DNA of 64,000 bases. Origin: Stenotrophomonas maltophilia (GTDB lineage: Bacteria; Pseudomonadota; Gammaproteobacteria; Xanthomonadales; Xanthomonadaceae). Numbering within the stretch: position 1 is the first letter of the stretch; every line of letters starts with the position of its first letter. The stretch is from assembly GCF_006970445.1 (NCBI RefSeq), contig NZ_CP033877.1:566750-630749 (forward strand), in the 5' to 3' direction. The position numbers and the translations under genes are program-made. Positions 33,564-41,614 of this stretch are shown here, piece after piece. The notes beneath the pieces were generated by a model. The model made no database searches, had not been told where the DNA came from, and saw nothing but the letters and a program-made list of their open reading frames with translations.

Positions 33564-34975
33564 ATGGCAATCAGGACGATCAGCACGCACAGTGCGATGA
33601 CGATCTGGCTGCCGCGGTCCATCGCCGCGAACACGATCGGGTCGTCATGCATGTCGCCCCGGTGCGAGACGATCCACATCCGGCTGATCCAGTACAGCAG
33701 GATCGGGCACAGCAGCCACAGCAGCTTGGGACTGGTATACAGCTCCAGGCTTTCCGGGCTGTTGATGTACAGCGCGAAGACCGCGACGCCGATGTAGCCG
33801 GCGGCCGCGCCCAGCGACTGCACCAGCGGCAGGTCGGCCACCGAGTAGCCTCGGCCGATCGCCATTTCCTTGCCGCTGGCCAGTGCCGAGGCCAGTTCGG
33901 TATAGCGCTTGAGCATGGCCAGGCTGAGGAACACGAACATCGAGAACGCCAGCAGCCAGAACGACAGTTCAGAGTTGATCGCCACCGCGCCGCCGATGAT
34001 GCGCACCGTGTACAGCGCCGCCAGCATCACCACGTCGATCATTACAATGCGCTTGAGCTTGAGCGAGTAGCTCAGGGTCATCACGTAGTAGCACAGCAGC
34101 ACGCCCGCGAAGGCCGGGCTGCAGGCCAGCGCCAGGGCGAAGCCGGCCAGGGTGATCAACGGCGCCACCAGCAGGCCATGCAGCAGCGGCAGCGTGCCCG
34201 CGGCAAATGGGCGCTTGCGCTTGCGCGGATGCATCCGGTCTGGGGTCAGGTCCAGCAGATCGTTGAGCAGATAGACGCCTGACGCGCACAGACCGAAGGC
34301 CAGGAAGGCCGTGCCTGCATCGATGATCGAGGTGAGATCGAAGAAGCGGTGGGCAGTCAGTAGCGGTACCAGCACCAGCAGGTTCTTCAGCCACTGGTAG
34401 ACGCGCAACGCCTTGATCCAGGTGATCAGACCGCCGTTCTGAGAGGGCAGGTGGGCAAGCACTTCGGTCTGCTTCGCCGCAGCACTGGCCAGCCCGGCCC
34501 CGTTGTTGACCACGATCGCGCCGCCAGCATGGGCCCAGACCTTCAGGTCGACCGTGCCGTTGCCCATGTAGTCGAAGCCTCGTTCGCCAAAGCGCGCTGC
34601 CAGTGCCTGCCCCTTGTTGCTGCCGGACAGGTTGGTCTGGCCATCGCTGGCCATCACTTCCTCGAACAGTCCCAGATGGTCGGCGATGGGCTGGACCAGC
34701 AGGCGGTCGGAGGCGGTGCACAGCACGCGGGGGCGTTGGGTGGTGGTGCGCAGTATGTCCAGCACCCGCTCGTCGTAGGGCAGTGTTTCGGCGGGCAGCT
34801 TCACGCGGGAGGCCAGCTGCCGCTTTACGTAGGCTTTGCCCCGCAGCAGCCAGAACGGCACCAGGAACAGGTACAGCGGGTTGTGGGCCAGCAGGGCCAG
34901 CAACGATTCGTACAGGATGTCCGAGCGGAGCAGGGTGCCATCCAGATCGACGCATAGGGCACGAGAAGAGGTCAC
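33560..34975 (-). CDS. HAD hydrolase-UbiA prenyltransferase fusion (polyprenyl-phosphate phosphoribosyltransferase-like)
   Basis: A 471-residue fusion. Residues 1-190 are a HAD phosphatase: D10-L-D12-G-T nucleophile motif, CTASD as motif II, and FDYMGNGTVDLKVW as the acidic motif IV region. Residues 200-471 are a UbiA prenyltransferase with about eight helices and both Asp-rich motifs: LNDLLDLTPDRMHPRKRKRPFAAG and SYSLKLKRIVMIDVV. That first motif closely resembles the mycobacterial enzyme that joins phosphoribosyl diphosphate to decaprenyl phosphate (Rv3806c). The HAD part could then remove the 5-phosphate. GTG 34975 is taken as start because TSSRALCVDLDGT follows; ORF-like codons upstream to 35149 are unsupported. 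A 14-codon frame (ATG 35016) ends over this GTG and may couple translation. Confidence 0.85.
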   Translation of the reverse strand: MTSSRALCVDLDGTLLRSDILYESLLALLAHNPLYLFLVPFWLLRGKAYVKRQLASRVKLPAETLPYDERVLDILRTTTQRPRVLCTASDRLLVQPIADHLGLFEEVMASDGQTNLSGSNKGQALAARFGERGFDYMGNGTVDLKVWAHAGGAIVVNNGAGLASAAAKQTEVLAHLPSQNGGLITWIKALRVYQWLKNLLVLVPLLTAHRFFDLTSIIDAGTAFLAFGLCASGVYLLNDLLDLTPDRMHPRKRKRPFAAGTLPLLHGLLVAPLITLAGFALALACSPAFAGVLLCYYVMTLSYSLKLKRIVMIDVVMLAALYTVRIIGGAVAINSELSFWLLAFSMFVFLSLAMLKRYTELASALASGKEMAIGRGYSVADLPLVQSLGAAAGYIGVAVFALYINSPESLELYTSPKLLWLLCPILLYWISRMWIVSHRGDMHDDPIVFAAMDRGSQIVIALCVLIVLIAI

Positions 34976-35087
34976 AGCCGAGGTGCCTCGTCGCAGAAGG
35001 CGGCATGGTTCTGCATGTAGGTACTTTTTCGCACGGATGAAATCATCCTGAATGATAAGGGAACCATGTTGAGCGCGCAGCCATGGA

Positions 35088-36068
35088 TCAGGGCGCGGGA
35101 CGTGGCCTGGCGGCCAGCTCCAGGCGTGCCATGGCCAGCATGCCGACAACGACCGCCAGCCACAGGCTGACCAGCCGGATGCCGATGGCCACGGTCAATG
35201 CAGCGTCCACCTCGACCCCGGAAGCGCCGAGCATCAGCACGATGGCCGCCTCGGTGGTCCCTACGCCACCAGGGACGAGGGACAGTGCGCCGATCAGCAT
35301 GGCCAGCGGATAGATGCTCAGCATCAGCAGCCAGGGCAGACTGATGCCCATGGCCTGACATAGCAAGGTAAAGGCCAGGGCAGTCAGCAGCCACGCCGCT
35401 CCGCCCTGCAGGGCGGAGCGAAGCAGCAGGCGCCAGCACAGCAGTGGGTCGAGCGCGCGGGTGCCAGCGATCAGGAAATGGCCAAGTCGGCGTACCGGCG
35501 AGCCCGGAAGGTACTCGATGAGACGATGCGCGCCGCGAGCAAGAGGTGGCCAGCAGGCCAGCAAACCGAGGATCAGAAGGACTCCCAGAATGATGGTGGC
35601 CAGCACGCCGAACGCAGGGATCATGTGGGCCGCACCGATAGCCAGTACGGTGATCACCAGCAGATCCAGTGCGCGCTCGAAGATGAATGTCGCCAAGGTG
35701 GCACCAGCCGGTACGCCTTGCCAGCCGAAGTAACGGATACGGAGCAGTTCACCTGCCTTGCCAGGCGAAGCGGTGAAGGCGAAGCCGGCGAGGTAGGCCA
35801 AGGCGCCAAGGCGCCAGCCTTGCAGTCGCAGCCCCTGCGCGGAGAGCGCCGATCGCCAGCGCTGGTAGCGGAAGGCATAGCTGACCAGTACCAGCCCGGC
35901 GCAAAGGGCCAGAGTGCCGTTGAGGTTGCTCAGCTGCGCGAGGATGTTGCGCTCGCGGTCGATGTACCACAGTGCAGCGAGATATGCAGCCGCAATGGCG
36001 ACGACCCATGAGCCTGCGCGCCCCCGGCGCACCGGCTTTACCGGCGCCGGGGACGAGCAGTCCGTCAT
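35088..36068 (-). CDS. LPG synthase transmembrane-family protein (UPF0104/AglD-like), candidate flippase
   Basis: A 326-residue integral membrane protein with about eight helices. It carries the family motifs [30 protein letters not shown], and [14 protein letters not shown]. Members are fused to LPG synthases or stand alone and are linked to flipping or translocating lipid-linked molecules; AglD is an example in archaea. ATG 36068 shares a base with the etfA stop (TAATG), so it is read through from etfBA. Downstream comes the UbiA/HAD gene after a 112-base gap, the widest interruption in the series. Confidence 0.83.
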   Translation of the reverse strand: MTDCSSPAPVKPVRRGRAGSWVVAIAAAYLAALWYIDRERNILAQLSNLNGTLALCAGLVLVSYAFRYQRWRSALSAQGLRLQGWRLGALAYLAGFAFTASPGKAGELLRIRYFGWQGVPAGATLATFIFERALDLLVITVLAIGAAHMIPAFGVLATIILGVLLILGLLACWPPLARGAHRLIEYLPGSPVRRLGHFLIAGTRALDPLLCWRLLLRSALQGGAAWLLTALAFTLLCQAMGISLPWLLMLSIYPLAMLIGALSLVPGGVGTTEAAIVLMLGASGVEVDAALTVAIGIRLVSLWLAVVVGMLAMARLELAARPRPAP

Positions 36069-37006
36069 TACAGCGCCTGTTCCAGCTCGGGCAGGATCGC
36101 GAACAGATCCCCCACCAGGCCGATATCGGCAATCTCGAAGATGGGCGCGTCGCCATCCTTGTTGATCGCGACGATCGTGCCAGCATCCTTGATGCCGGTC
36201 AGGTGCTGGATCGCACCGCTGATGCCTACGGCCACGTACAGTTCCGGCGCGATGATCTTGCCAGTCTGGCCGACCTGCAGGTCGCTGGGCACGTAGCCGG
36301 CATCGACCGCGGCGCGCGAAGCACCGACGGCGGCACCGAGCTTGTCGGCCAGCTGGAAGATGACCTTGAAGTTCTCTTCCGAACCGACACCACGGCCACC
36401 GGAGACCACGCGCTTGGCGCTCTGCAGGTCCGGGCGGTCGCTGGCGCCAGCGGCGAGGCCGACGAAGCGGGTGTGGGTCGGCAGGGCAGCATCGACGCTG
36501 GCCGCTTCGATGGCGGCGCTGCCGCCCTGGGCGGCTTCCGGCCACGACGCGGCACGCACGGTGGCGACCACGATCTGGTCGGCCGGGGCTTCCACGGTGA
36601 TGATCGCGTTGCCGGCGTAGATCGGGCGCTTGAAGGTGTGGCTGCCTTCAACGCTCATCAGGTCGGAGACCTGGTTGACGCCGAGCAGGGCGGCCACGCA
36701 CGGCATCAGGTCCTTGCCGAAGGTGGTCGACGGGCCGAACACGTGGGTGTAGCCCTTGGCCAGCTGCGCGATCTGCGGCGCCAGCACCTGGGCGATGGCC
36801 TGCGCATTGGCAGCGTTGGCCACGGTAAGGACCTTGGCGACGCCGGTGATCTTCGCGGCCTCGGCGGCAACGGCGGCCGGGTCGGCGGCCAGCACCAGCA
36901 CGTCGATGCTGGCACCGCTGATGGCGGCAGCAGCGCTGACGGTCTTGGCGGTAGCGGCGTTGAGCTTGCCGTCGTGGTGCTCGGCGATGACGAGAATCCT
37001 GCTCAT
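36068..37006 (-). CDS. etfA: Electron transfer flavoprotein subunit alpha
   Basis: A 312-residue FAD-binding subunit. The C-terminal domain carries the FAD motif [12 protein letters not shown], then [46 protein letters not shown], the most conserved signature of the family. With EtfB it passes electrons from acyl-CoA and related dehydrogenases to ETF-quinone oxidoreductase in the membrane. It overlaps etfB by one base. In Xanthomonas the stretch between metB and etfA is the highly variable lipopolysaccharide locus; here the same two genes bracket 23 kb of surface-sugar genes. Confidence 0.96.
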   Translation of the reverse strand: MSRILVIAEHHDGKLNAATAKTVSAAAAISGASIDVLVLAADPAAVAAEAAKITGVAKVLTVANAANAQAIAQVLAPQIAQLAKGYTHVFGPSTTFGKDLMPCVAALLGVNQVSDLMSVEGSHTFKRPIYAGNAIITVEAPADQIVVATVRAASWPEAAQGGSAAIEAASVDAALPTHTRFVGLAAGASDRPDLQSAKRVVSGGRGVGSEENFKVIFQLADKLGAAVGASRAAVDAGYVPSDLQVGQTGKIIAPELYVAVGISGAIQHLTGIKDAGTIVAINKDGDAPIFEIADIGLVGDLFAILPELEQAL

Positions 37007-37752
37007 TACAGCAACCCCTTCTGCTTGAGTGCGGCAACCAGTTCGGCCGCGTCCTTGACCATCACACCCTTGCTGCGCTTGGACGGCGCGGCGTACTGGG
37101 TGGTCTTGAAGGTGTCGGCGGCTTCAACGCCGAGGTCGGCCAGCTGCAGGGCCTCCAGCGGCTTGGCCTTGGCCTTCATGATGTCCGGCAGCTTGATGAA
37201 GCGCGGCTCGTTCAGGCGCAGGTCGGTGGTGACCACCGCCGGCAGATCGACTTCCAGCGTTTCCAGGCCGGCGTCGACTTCGCGGGTCACCGTGGCTTTG
37301 CCGTCGGCAATGTCCAGCTTGCTGGCGAAGGTCGCCTGCGGGCGGCCCCACAGCGTGGCCAGCATCTGGCCGGTCTGGTTGGCGTCGTCGTCGATGGCCT
37401 GCTTGCCGAGGATCACCAGGTCCGGCTGTTCCTTCTCGATCAGCTTGAGCAGGGTACGTGCGGCGGTCAGCGGCTGGATGGCCTGGTCGGTGACCACATG
37501 GACGGCACGGTTGGCACCCATGGCCAGGCCGTTGCGCAGATGCGCCTGGGCATCGGCCGGAGCAATGGTGGCGACCACGACTTCGCTGGCGATGCCCTTG
37601 TCGCGCAGGCGCAGGGCTTCTTCCAGAGCGATTTCATCGAAGGGATTGGGGGACAGCTTGACGCCGTCGGTGACCACGCCGGAACCGTCCGGCTTGACCT
37701 GAATGCGGACGTTGTAGTCCACCACGCGCTTGTACGCGACGAGGATTTTCAT
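37006..37752 (-). CDS. etfB: Electron transfer flavoprotein subunit beta
   Basis: A 248-residue AMP-binding subunit. It begins MKILVAYKRVVDYNVRIQVKPDGSGV and has the family signature VDLPAVVTTDLRLNEPRFIKLPDIMKAK, with the AMP-binding loop ...GKQAIDDDANQTGQMLA. It forms the heterodimer with EtfA and is the first gene of the long - strand series, so the promoter for etfBA and perhaps for the following sugar genes should lie in 37753-37900, divergent from rfbB. Confidence 0.96.
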   Translation of the reverse strand: MKILVAYKRVVDYNVRIQVKPDGSGVVTDGVKLSPNPFDEIALEEALRLRDKGIASEVVVATIAPADAQAHLRNGLAMGANRAVHVVTDQAIQPLTAARTLLKLIEKEQPDLVILGKQAIDDDANQTGQMLATLWGRPQATFASKLDIADGKATVTREVDAGLETLEVDLPAVVTTDLRLNEPRFIKLPDIMKAKAKPLEALQLADLGVEAADTFKTTQYAAPSKRSKGVMVKDAAELVAALKQKGLL

Positions 37753-37908
37753 CTGGTACGGGGTCCTTCAATAACGGGGAGAACGTCCGGTCCTCGCACA
37801 GCAACCGGTTCGGGGGTGGGATCCCGATTCTAGCTGGCTTGAGGGGACCATGCGAATGCGTATGGTTATGTTGCGGCGCGGCATGGGACGGACGGAGCAA
37901 GTGCGCCA

Positions 37909-37933
37909 TTCACGACACGCTGGCAGTCGTGAA
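37909..37933. promoter_or_regulatory. Operator-like inverted repeat between etfB and rfbB
   Basis: TTCACGAC (37909-37916) and GTCGTGAA (37926-37933) are perfect 8-base arms with a 9-base spacer, in the divergent intergenic region about 85-110 bases before the rfbB start. The size and symmetry suit a dimeric regulator. No clear -35/-10 pair is visible to anchor it. Confidence 0.3.
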
Positions 37934-38016
37934 GACGGGGGACATGTATGCTGTGCCGCTGTGCGGGAGCGCCCAAGTGCGCCCCATGGATGACATTTCG
38001 ATCAGGAGAACAGGTA

Positions 38017-39072
38017 GTGCCCACATGGCTTGTCACCGGCGGCGCCGGATTCATTGGCGGTAATTTCGTCCTCGAAGCCGTCGCCCGCGGCATCAAGGTC
38101 GTTAACCTTGATGTGCTGACGTACGCCGGCAACCTGAAGACTCTGTCCAGCCTGGAGGGCAACCCCGACCACGTGTTCGTGCAAGGCGACATCGGCGACC
38201 GTGATCTGGTCGCCCGCCTGCTGGCCGAGCACCAGCCGGACGCGGTGCTGAACTTCGCCGCCGAAAGCCATGTCGATCGTTCCATCGATGGCCCGGGTGC
38301 GTTCATCCAGACCAACGTGGTGGGCACCCTGGGCCTGCTGGAAGCGGTGCGCGACTACTGGAAGGCGCTGCCGGCCGGGCCGGGCGCCGCCTTCCGCTTC
38401 CTGCATGTGTCCACTGACGAGGTGTACGGCACCCTGGGTGAGACCGGCAAGTTCAGCGAAACCACGCCGTACGCTCCGAATTCCCCGTATTCGGCGTCGA
38501 AGGCCGCTTCGGACCACTTGGTCCGCGCCTTCCACCACACCTACGGGCTGCCGGTGCTGACCACCAACTGCTCGAACAACTACGGTCCGTACCACTTCCC
38601 GGAGAAGCTGATCCCGCTTGTGATCGCCAAGGCGCTGGCCGGCGAGCCGCTGCCGGTGTACGGCGATGGCAAGCAGGTGCGTGACTGGCTGTTCGTGTCC
38701 GACCATTGCGAAGCGATTCGCACCGTGCTGGCCAAGGGCCAGGTCGGCGAGACCTACAACGTCGGTGGCAACTCGGAAAAGCAGAACATTGAGGTGGTGC
38801 AGGCCATCTGCGCGCTGCTGGACCAGCGCCGCCCGCGTGCGGACGGCCAGCCGCGCAGCAGCCAGATCACCTACGTCACCGATCGTCCTGGTCATGACCG
38901 CCGCTATGCGATCGATGCGTCCAAGCTGAAGAACGACCTGGGCTGGGAACCGGCCTACACCTTCGAGCAGGGCATCACCTTCACCGTCGACTGGTACCTG
39001 GACAACCAGGAATGGGTCAACGGCGTGCTCGACGGCAGCTACCGCCTGCAGCGCATCGGCACCGCAGCCTGA
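38017..39072 (+). CDS. rfbB: dTDP-glucose 4,6-dehydratase
   Basis: Second step of dTDP-L-rhamnose synthesis. The 351-residue extended SDR has [12 protein letters not shown] (NAD), [12 protein letters not shown] (Thr-Asp-Glu catalytic triad), and [12 protein letters not shown] (Tyr/Lys). It starts at GTG 38017, eight bases after AGGAG; the frame continues upstream without a site. First gene of the rfbBACD operon, divergent from etfBA. Confidence 0.95.
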   Translation: MPTWLVTGGAGFIGGNFVLEAVARGIKVVNLDVLTYAGNLKTLSSLEGNPDHVFVQGDIGDRDLVARLLAEHQPDAVLNFAAESHVDRSIDGPGAFIQTNVVGTLGLLEAVRDYWKALPAGPGAAFRFLHVSTDEVYGTLGETGKFSETTPYAPNSPYSASKAASDHLVRAFHHTYGLPVLTTNCSNNYGPYHFPEKLIPLVIAKALAGEPLPVYGDGKQVRDWLFVSDHCEAIRTVLAKGQVGETYNVGGNSEKQNIEVVQAICALLDQRRPRADGQPRSSQITYVTDRPGHDRRYAIDASKLKNDLGWEPAYTFEQGITFTVDWYLDNQEWVNGVLDGSYRLQRIGTAA

Positions 39073-39086
39073 ATCCAGGAGATCTC

Positions 39087-39974
39087 ATGACCCAGCGCAA
39101 GGGCATCATCCTAGCCGGGGGTTCCGGCACCCGGCTGTATCCGATCACCAAGGGCGTCAGCAAGCAGCTGTTGCCGGTGTACGACAAGCCGATGATCTAC
39201 TACCCGCTCAGCGTGCTGATGCTGGCGGGCATTCGCGAAGTGCTGATCATCAATACCCCGCACGAGCAGGCGCTGTTCCAGCAGTTGCTGGGCGACGGTT
39301 CGCAGTGGGGCATGGACATCCAGTATGCAGTGCAGCCAAGTCCGGATGGCCTGGCCCAGGCCTACCTGATCGGCCGTGAGTTCGTCGCCGGCAAGCCGAG
39401 CTGCCTGGTGCTGGGCGACAACATCTTCCACGGCCACGGCCTGCGCGAGGTGCTGCGCAACGCCGACCAGCGTGACCAGGGCGCCACCGTGTTCGGCTAC
39501 TGGGTGAATGATCCGGAACGCTACGGCGTGGCCGAGTTCGACAGCAACGGCAAGGTCATCAACCTGGTGGAAAAGCCCGAGAATCCGCGCTCCAACTACG
39601 CGGTGACCGGCCTGTACTTCTACGACGGCAATGCCAGCGACTATGCGGCCGAGCTGAAGCCTTCGCCGCGTGGCGAGCTGGAGATCACCGATCTGAACCA
39701 GCACTATCTGCGCGAAGGGCAGCTGCACTTGGAGGCGCTGGGTCGTGGTTATGCCTGGCTGGATACCGGCACGCACCAGTCGTTGCTGGAAGCATCCAAC
39801 TTCATCGAAACCATCCAGACCCGCCAGGGCCTGCAGGTCTGCTGCCCGGAGGAAATTGCCTTCGGCAAGGGCTGGATCAACGCTGAACAGCTGGAAGCAC
39901 TGGCGGCGCCGCTGATCAAGAATGGCTACGGCCAGTACCTGCATAAACTCGCTCTGCGTGGAGTCGTTCCGTGA
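39087..39974 (+). CDS. rfbA: Glucose-1-phosphate thymidylyltransferase
   Basis: First step of dTDP-rhamnose synthesis: joins dTTP and glucose 1-phosphate. The 295-residue protein has the nucleotidyltransferase signature [29 protein letters not shown] start ([11 protein letters not shown]), the VLGDNIFHG metal site and [21 protein letters not shown] Shine-Dalgarno CAGGAG precedes ATG 39087; 14 bases separate it from rfbB. Confidence 0.96.
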   Translation: MTQRKGIILAGGSGTRLYPITKGVSKQLLPVYDKPMIYYPLSVLMLAGIREVLIINTPHEQALFQQLLGDGSQWGMDIQYAVQPSPDGLAQAYLIGREFVAGKPSCLVLGDNIFHGHGLREVLRNADQRDQGATVFGYWVNDPERYGVAEFDSNGKVINLVEKPENPRSNYAVTGLYFYDGNASDYAAELKPSPRGELEITDLNQHYLREGQLHLEALGRGYAWLDTGTHQSLLEASNFIETIQTRQGLQVCCPEEIAFGKGWINAEQLEALAAPLIKNGYGQYLHKLALRGVVP

Positions 39975-40528
39975 AAGTGATTGAAACCAAGTTGCCCGGT
40001 TGCGTGGTGATCGAGCCGGCGGTGTTCGGCGATGCCCGCGGTTATTTCTTCGAAACCTGGAATGCCGAGCGCTTCGCTGCGCTGGGCCTGCCGGATCGTT
40101 TCGTGCAGAGCAACGTGTCGACGTCCGCGCAGGGCGTGCTGCGCGGCCTGCATTACCAGTGGCCGCGCCCGCAGGGCAAGCTGGTCAGCGTGCTCGAAGG
40201 CGAGGTCTACGATGTGGCCGTCGACATCCGTCGGGGCTCGCCGACCTTCGGCCAGTGGGAAGCGGTGGTGCTGAGCGCGGAGAACAAGAAGCAGTTCTGG
40301 ATTCCGGAGGGCTTCGCCCACGGTTTCGCCGTGCTGTCCGAGCGTGCGGTCTTCAGCTACCTGTGCACCGAGGTCTACCTCAAGGACTTTGATGCCGGCG
40401 TGCGCTGGAACGATGCCGACATCGCAGTGGACTGGCCGGTCAGCGCACCGACCCTGTCGGCCAAGGACGAGAACGCGCCGTTCCTGAAAGACATCGCGGA
40501 AGACCGTCTGCCGGTCTACGTCGCATGA
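39971..40528 (+). CDS. rfbC: dTDP-4-dehydrorhamnose 3,5-epimerase
   Basis: Third step of dTDP-rhamnose synthesis, epimerising C3 and C5 of the 4-keto sugar. The 185-residue cupin has the RmlC hallmarks [29 protein letters not shown] (with the catalytic His in GLHYQ), [13 protein letters not shown], and [13 protein letters not shown]. It starts at GTG 39971 and overlaps rfbA by four bases. Confidence 0.96.
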   Translation: MKVIETKLPGCVVIEPAVFGDARGYFFETWNAERFAALGLPDRFVQSNVSTSAQGVLRGLHYQWPRPQGKLVSVLEGEVYDVAVDIRRGSPTFGQWEAVVLSAENKKQFWIPEGFAHGFAVLSERAVFSYLCTEVYLKDFDAGVRWNDADIAVDWPVSAPTLSAKDENAPFLKDIAEDRLPVYVA

Positions 40529-41415
40529 CGGTGCTGGTGTTCGGCGGCAACGGCCAGGTCGGCCAGGAGCTGCTGCGCGCGCTGGCACCGCTGGGCAAGG
40601 TGGTTGCGACCACCCGCAGCGGAGTCCTGCCCGACGGAAGTGCCTGCGAAACGGCCGATTTCGGCCAGCCCGACTGCCTGCCGGCATTGCTGGACAGCGT
40701 GCAGCCGTCGCTGGTGGTCAATGCGGCCGCCTATACCGCAGTTGATCGTGCCGAGCAGGAGGTCGAAGCTGCCTTCGCTGCCAATGCGCAGGCGCCGGGC
40801 GTGATCGCGCGCTGGTGTGCGGCGCATGGCGTGCCGCTCGTGCATTACTCCACCGACTACGTGTTCGATGGCCAGGGCAGCGCGCCATACCGCGAGGACG
40901 AGCCGACCGCGCCGCTGGGCGTGTATGGCACCAGCAAGCGCGATGGCGAGGATGCGGTGCGCGCTGCCGGTGGCCGTCACCTGATCTTCCGCACAGCGTG
41001 GGTGTATGCATCGCACGGCGCCAACTTCCTGCGCACGATGTTGCGCGTGGGTGTCGAGCGTGACGTATTGCGTGTGGTGGCTGACCAGATCGGTACGCCG
41101 ACGCCGGCGGCGCTGATCGCCGATGTCACCGCGCAGGCACTGCAGCATCCGGGCCAGCTTTCGGGGACCTGGCACCTGACCGCCAGTGGCCAGACCAGTT
41201 GGCACGGTTTTGCCGAAGCGATTTTTGCCGAGGCGCTGGCGACGGGAGTACTGGCCAAGGTGCCGTCGGTTGAAGCGATTGCCAGTTCCGAGTACCCGAC
41301 ACCGGCCAAGCGCCCGGCCTGGTCGGTGCTGGACAACCGTAAGCTGCAGCAGGATTTCGGCATCGTGCTGCCGGAATGGCAGGACGGTCTGAAGCGGGTG
41401 ATCGCACAGTTCTGA
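40525..41415 (+). CDS. rfbD: dTDP-4-dehydrorhamnose reductase
   Basis: Final step: reduces the 4-keto group with NAD(P)H to give dTDP-L-rhamnose. The 296-residue SDR shows VFGGNGQVGQEL (cofactor loop), VNAAAYTAVDRAEQE, YSTDYVFDG, and YGTSKRDGED (Tyr/Lys). ATGA overlap with rfbC. A terminator follows 33 bases after the stop, closing the operon. Confidence 0.96.
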   Translation: MTVLVFGGNGQVGQELLRALAPLGKVVATTRSGVLPDGSACETADFGQPDCLPALLDSVQPSLVVNAAAYTAVDRAEQEVEAAFAANAQAPGVIARWCAAHGVPLVHYSTDYVFDGQGSAPYREDEPTAPLGVYGTSKRDGEDAVRAAGGRHLIFRTAWVYASHGANFLRTMLRVGVERDVLRVVADQIGTPTPAALIADVTAQALQHPGQLSGTWHLTASGQTSWHGFAEAIFAEALATGVLAKVPSVEAIASSEYPTPAKRPAWSVLDNRKLQQDFGIVLPEWQDGLKRVIAQF

Positions 41416-41448
41416 TCGCCGGCCGCGCGGTGCGGCGGATGACGGAAG

Positions 41449-41476
41449 CCCGGCCTTGGCCGGGTTTCTGCCTTTT
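41449..41476 (+). terminator. Intrinsic terminator of rfbBACD
   Basis: CCCGGCC and GGCCGGG form a perfect 7-base stem with a two-base loop (41449-41464), followed by TTTCTGCCTTTT. It separates the rhamnose operon from the membrane-protein gene at 41615. Confidence 0.8.
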
Positions 41477-41614
41477 CGCGCTGTGCAACGTTTCGAACCA
41501 GGCATTGCTGAGCGTGAGTACGCGCGAATCCGGTGCTGCTGAACTACCATGCGCAGCTGGATTCTCCCGCGCAGTGCGTCGAAGCTGCTGCGCTTGTACC
41601 TGAAAGGACGCTCC

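Noticed and set aside
34975..35016. 14-codon frame (MQNHAAFCDEAPRL) just before the UbiA/HAD gene as a regulatory leader peptide
   Set aside because: It overlaps the GTG start and could couple translation, but it has no clear ribosome-binding site, no run of one amino acid and no terminator pairing; noted only in the UbiA entry.
41549..41614. Upstream start (41549) for the orphan membrane protein
   Set aside because: The ATG at 41615 has a GAAAGGA site and leads directly into the first membrane helix; the upstream 22 residues overlap no conserved part of the paralogue.
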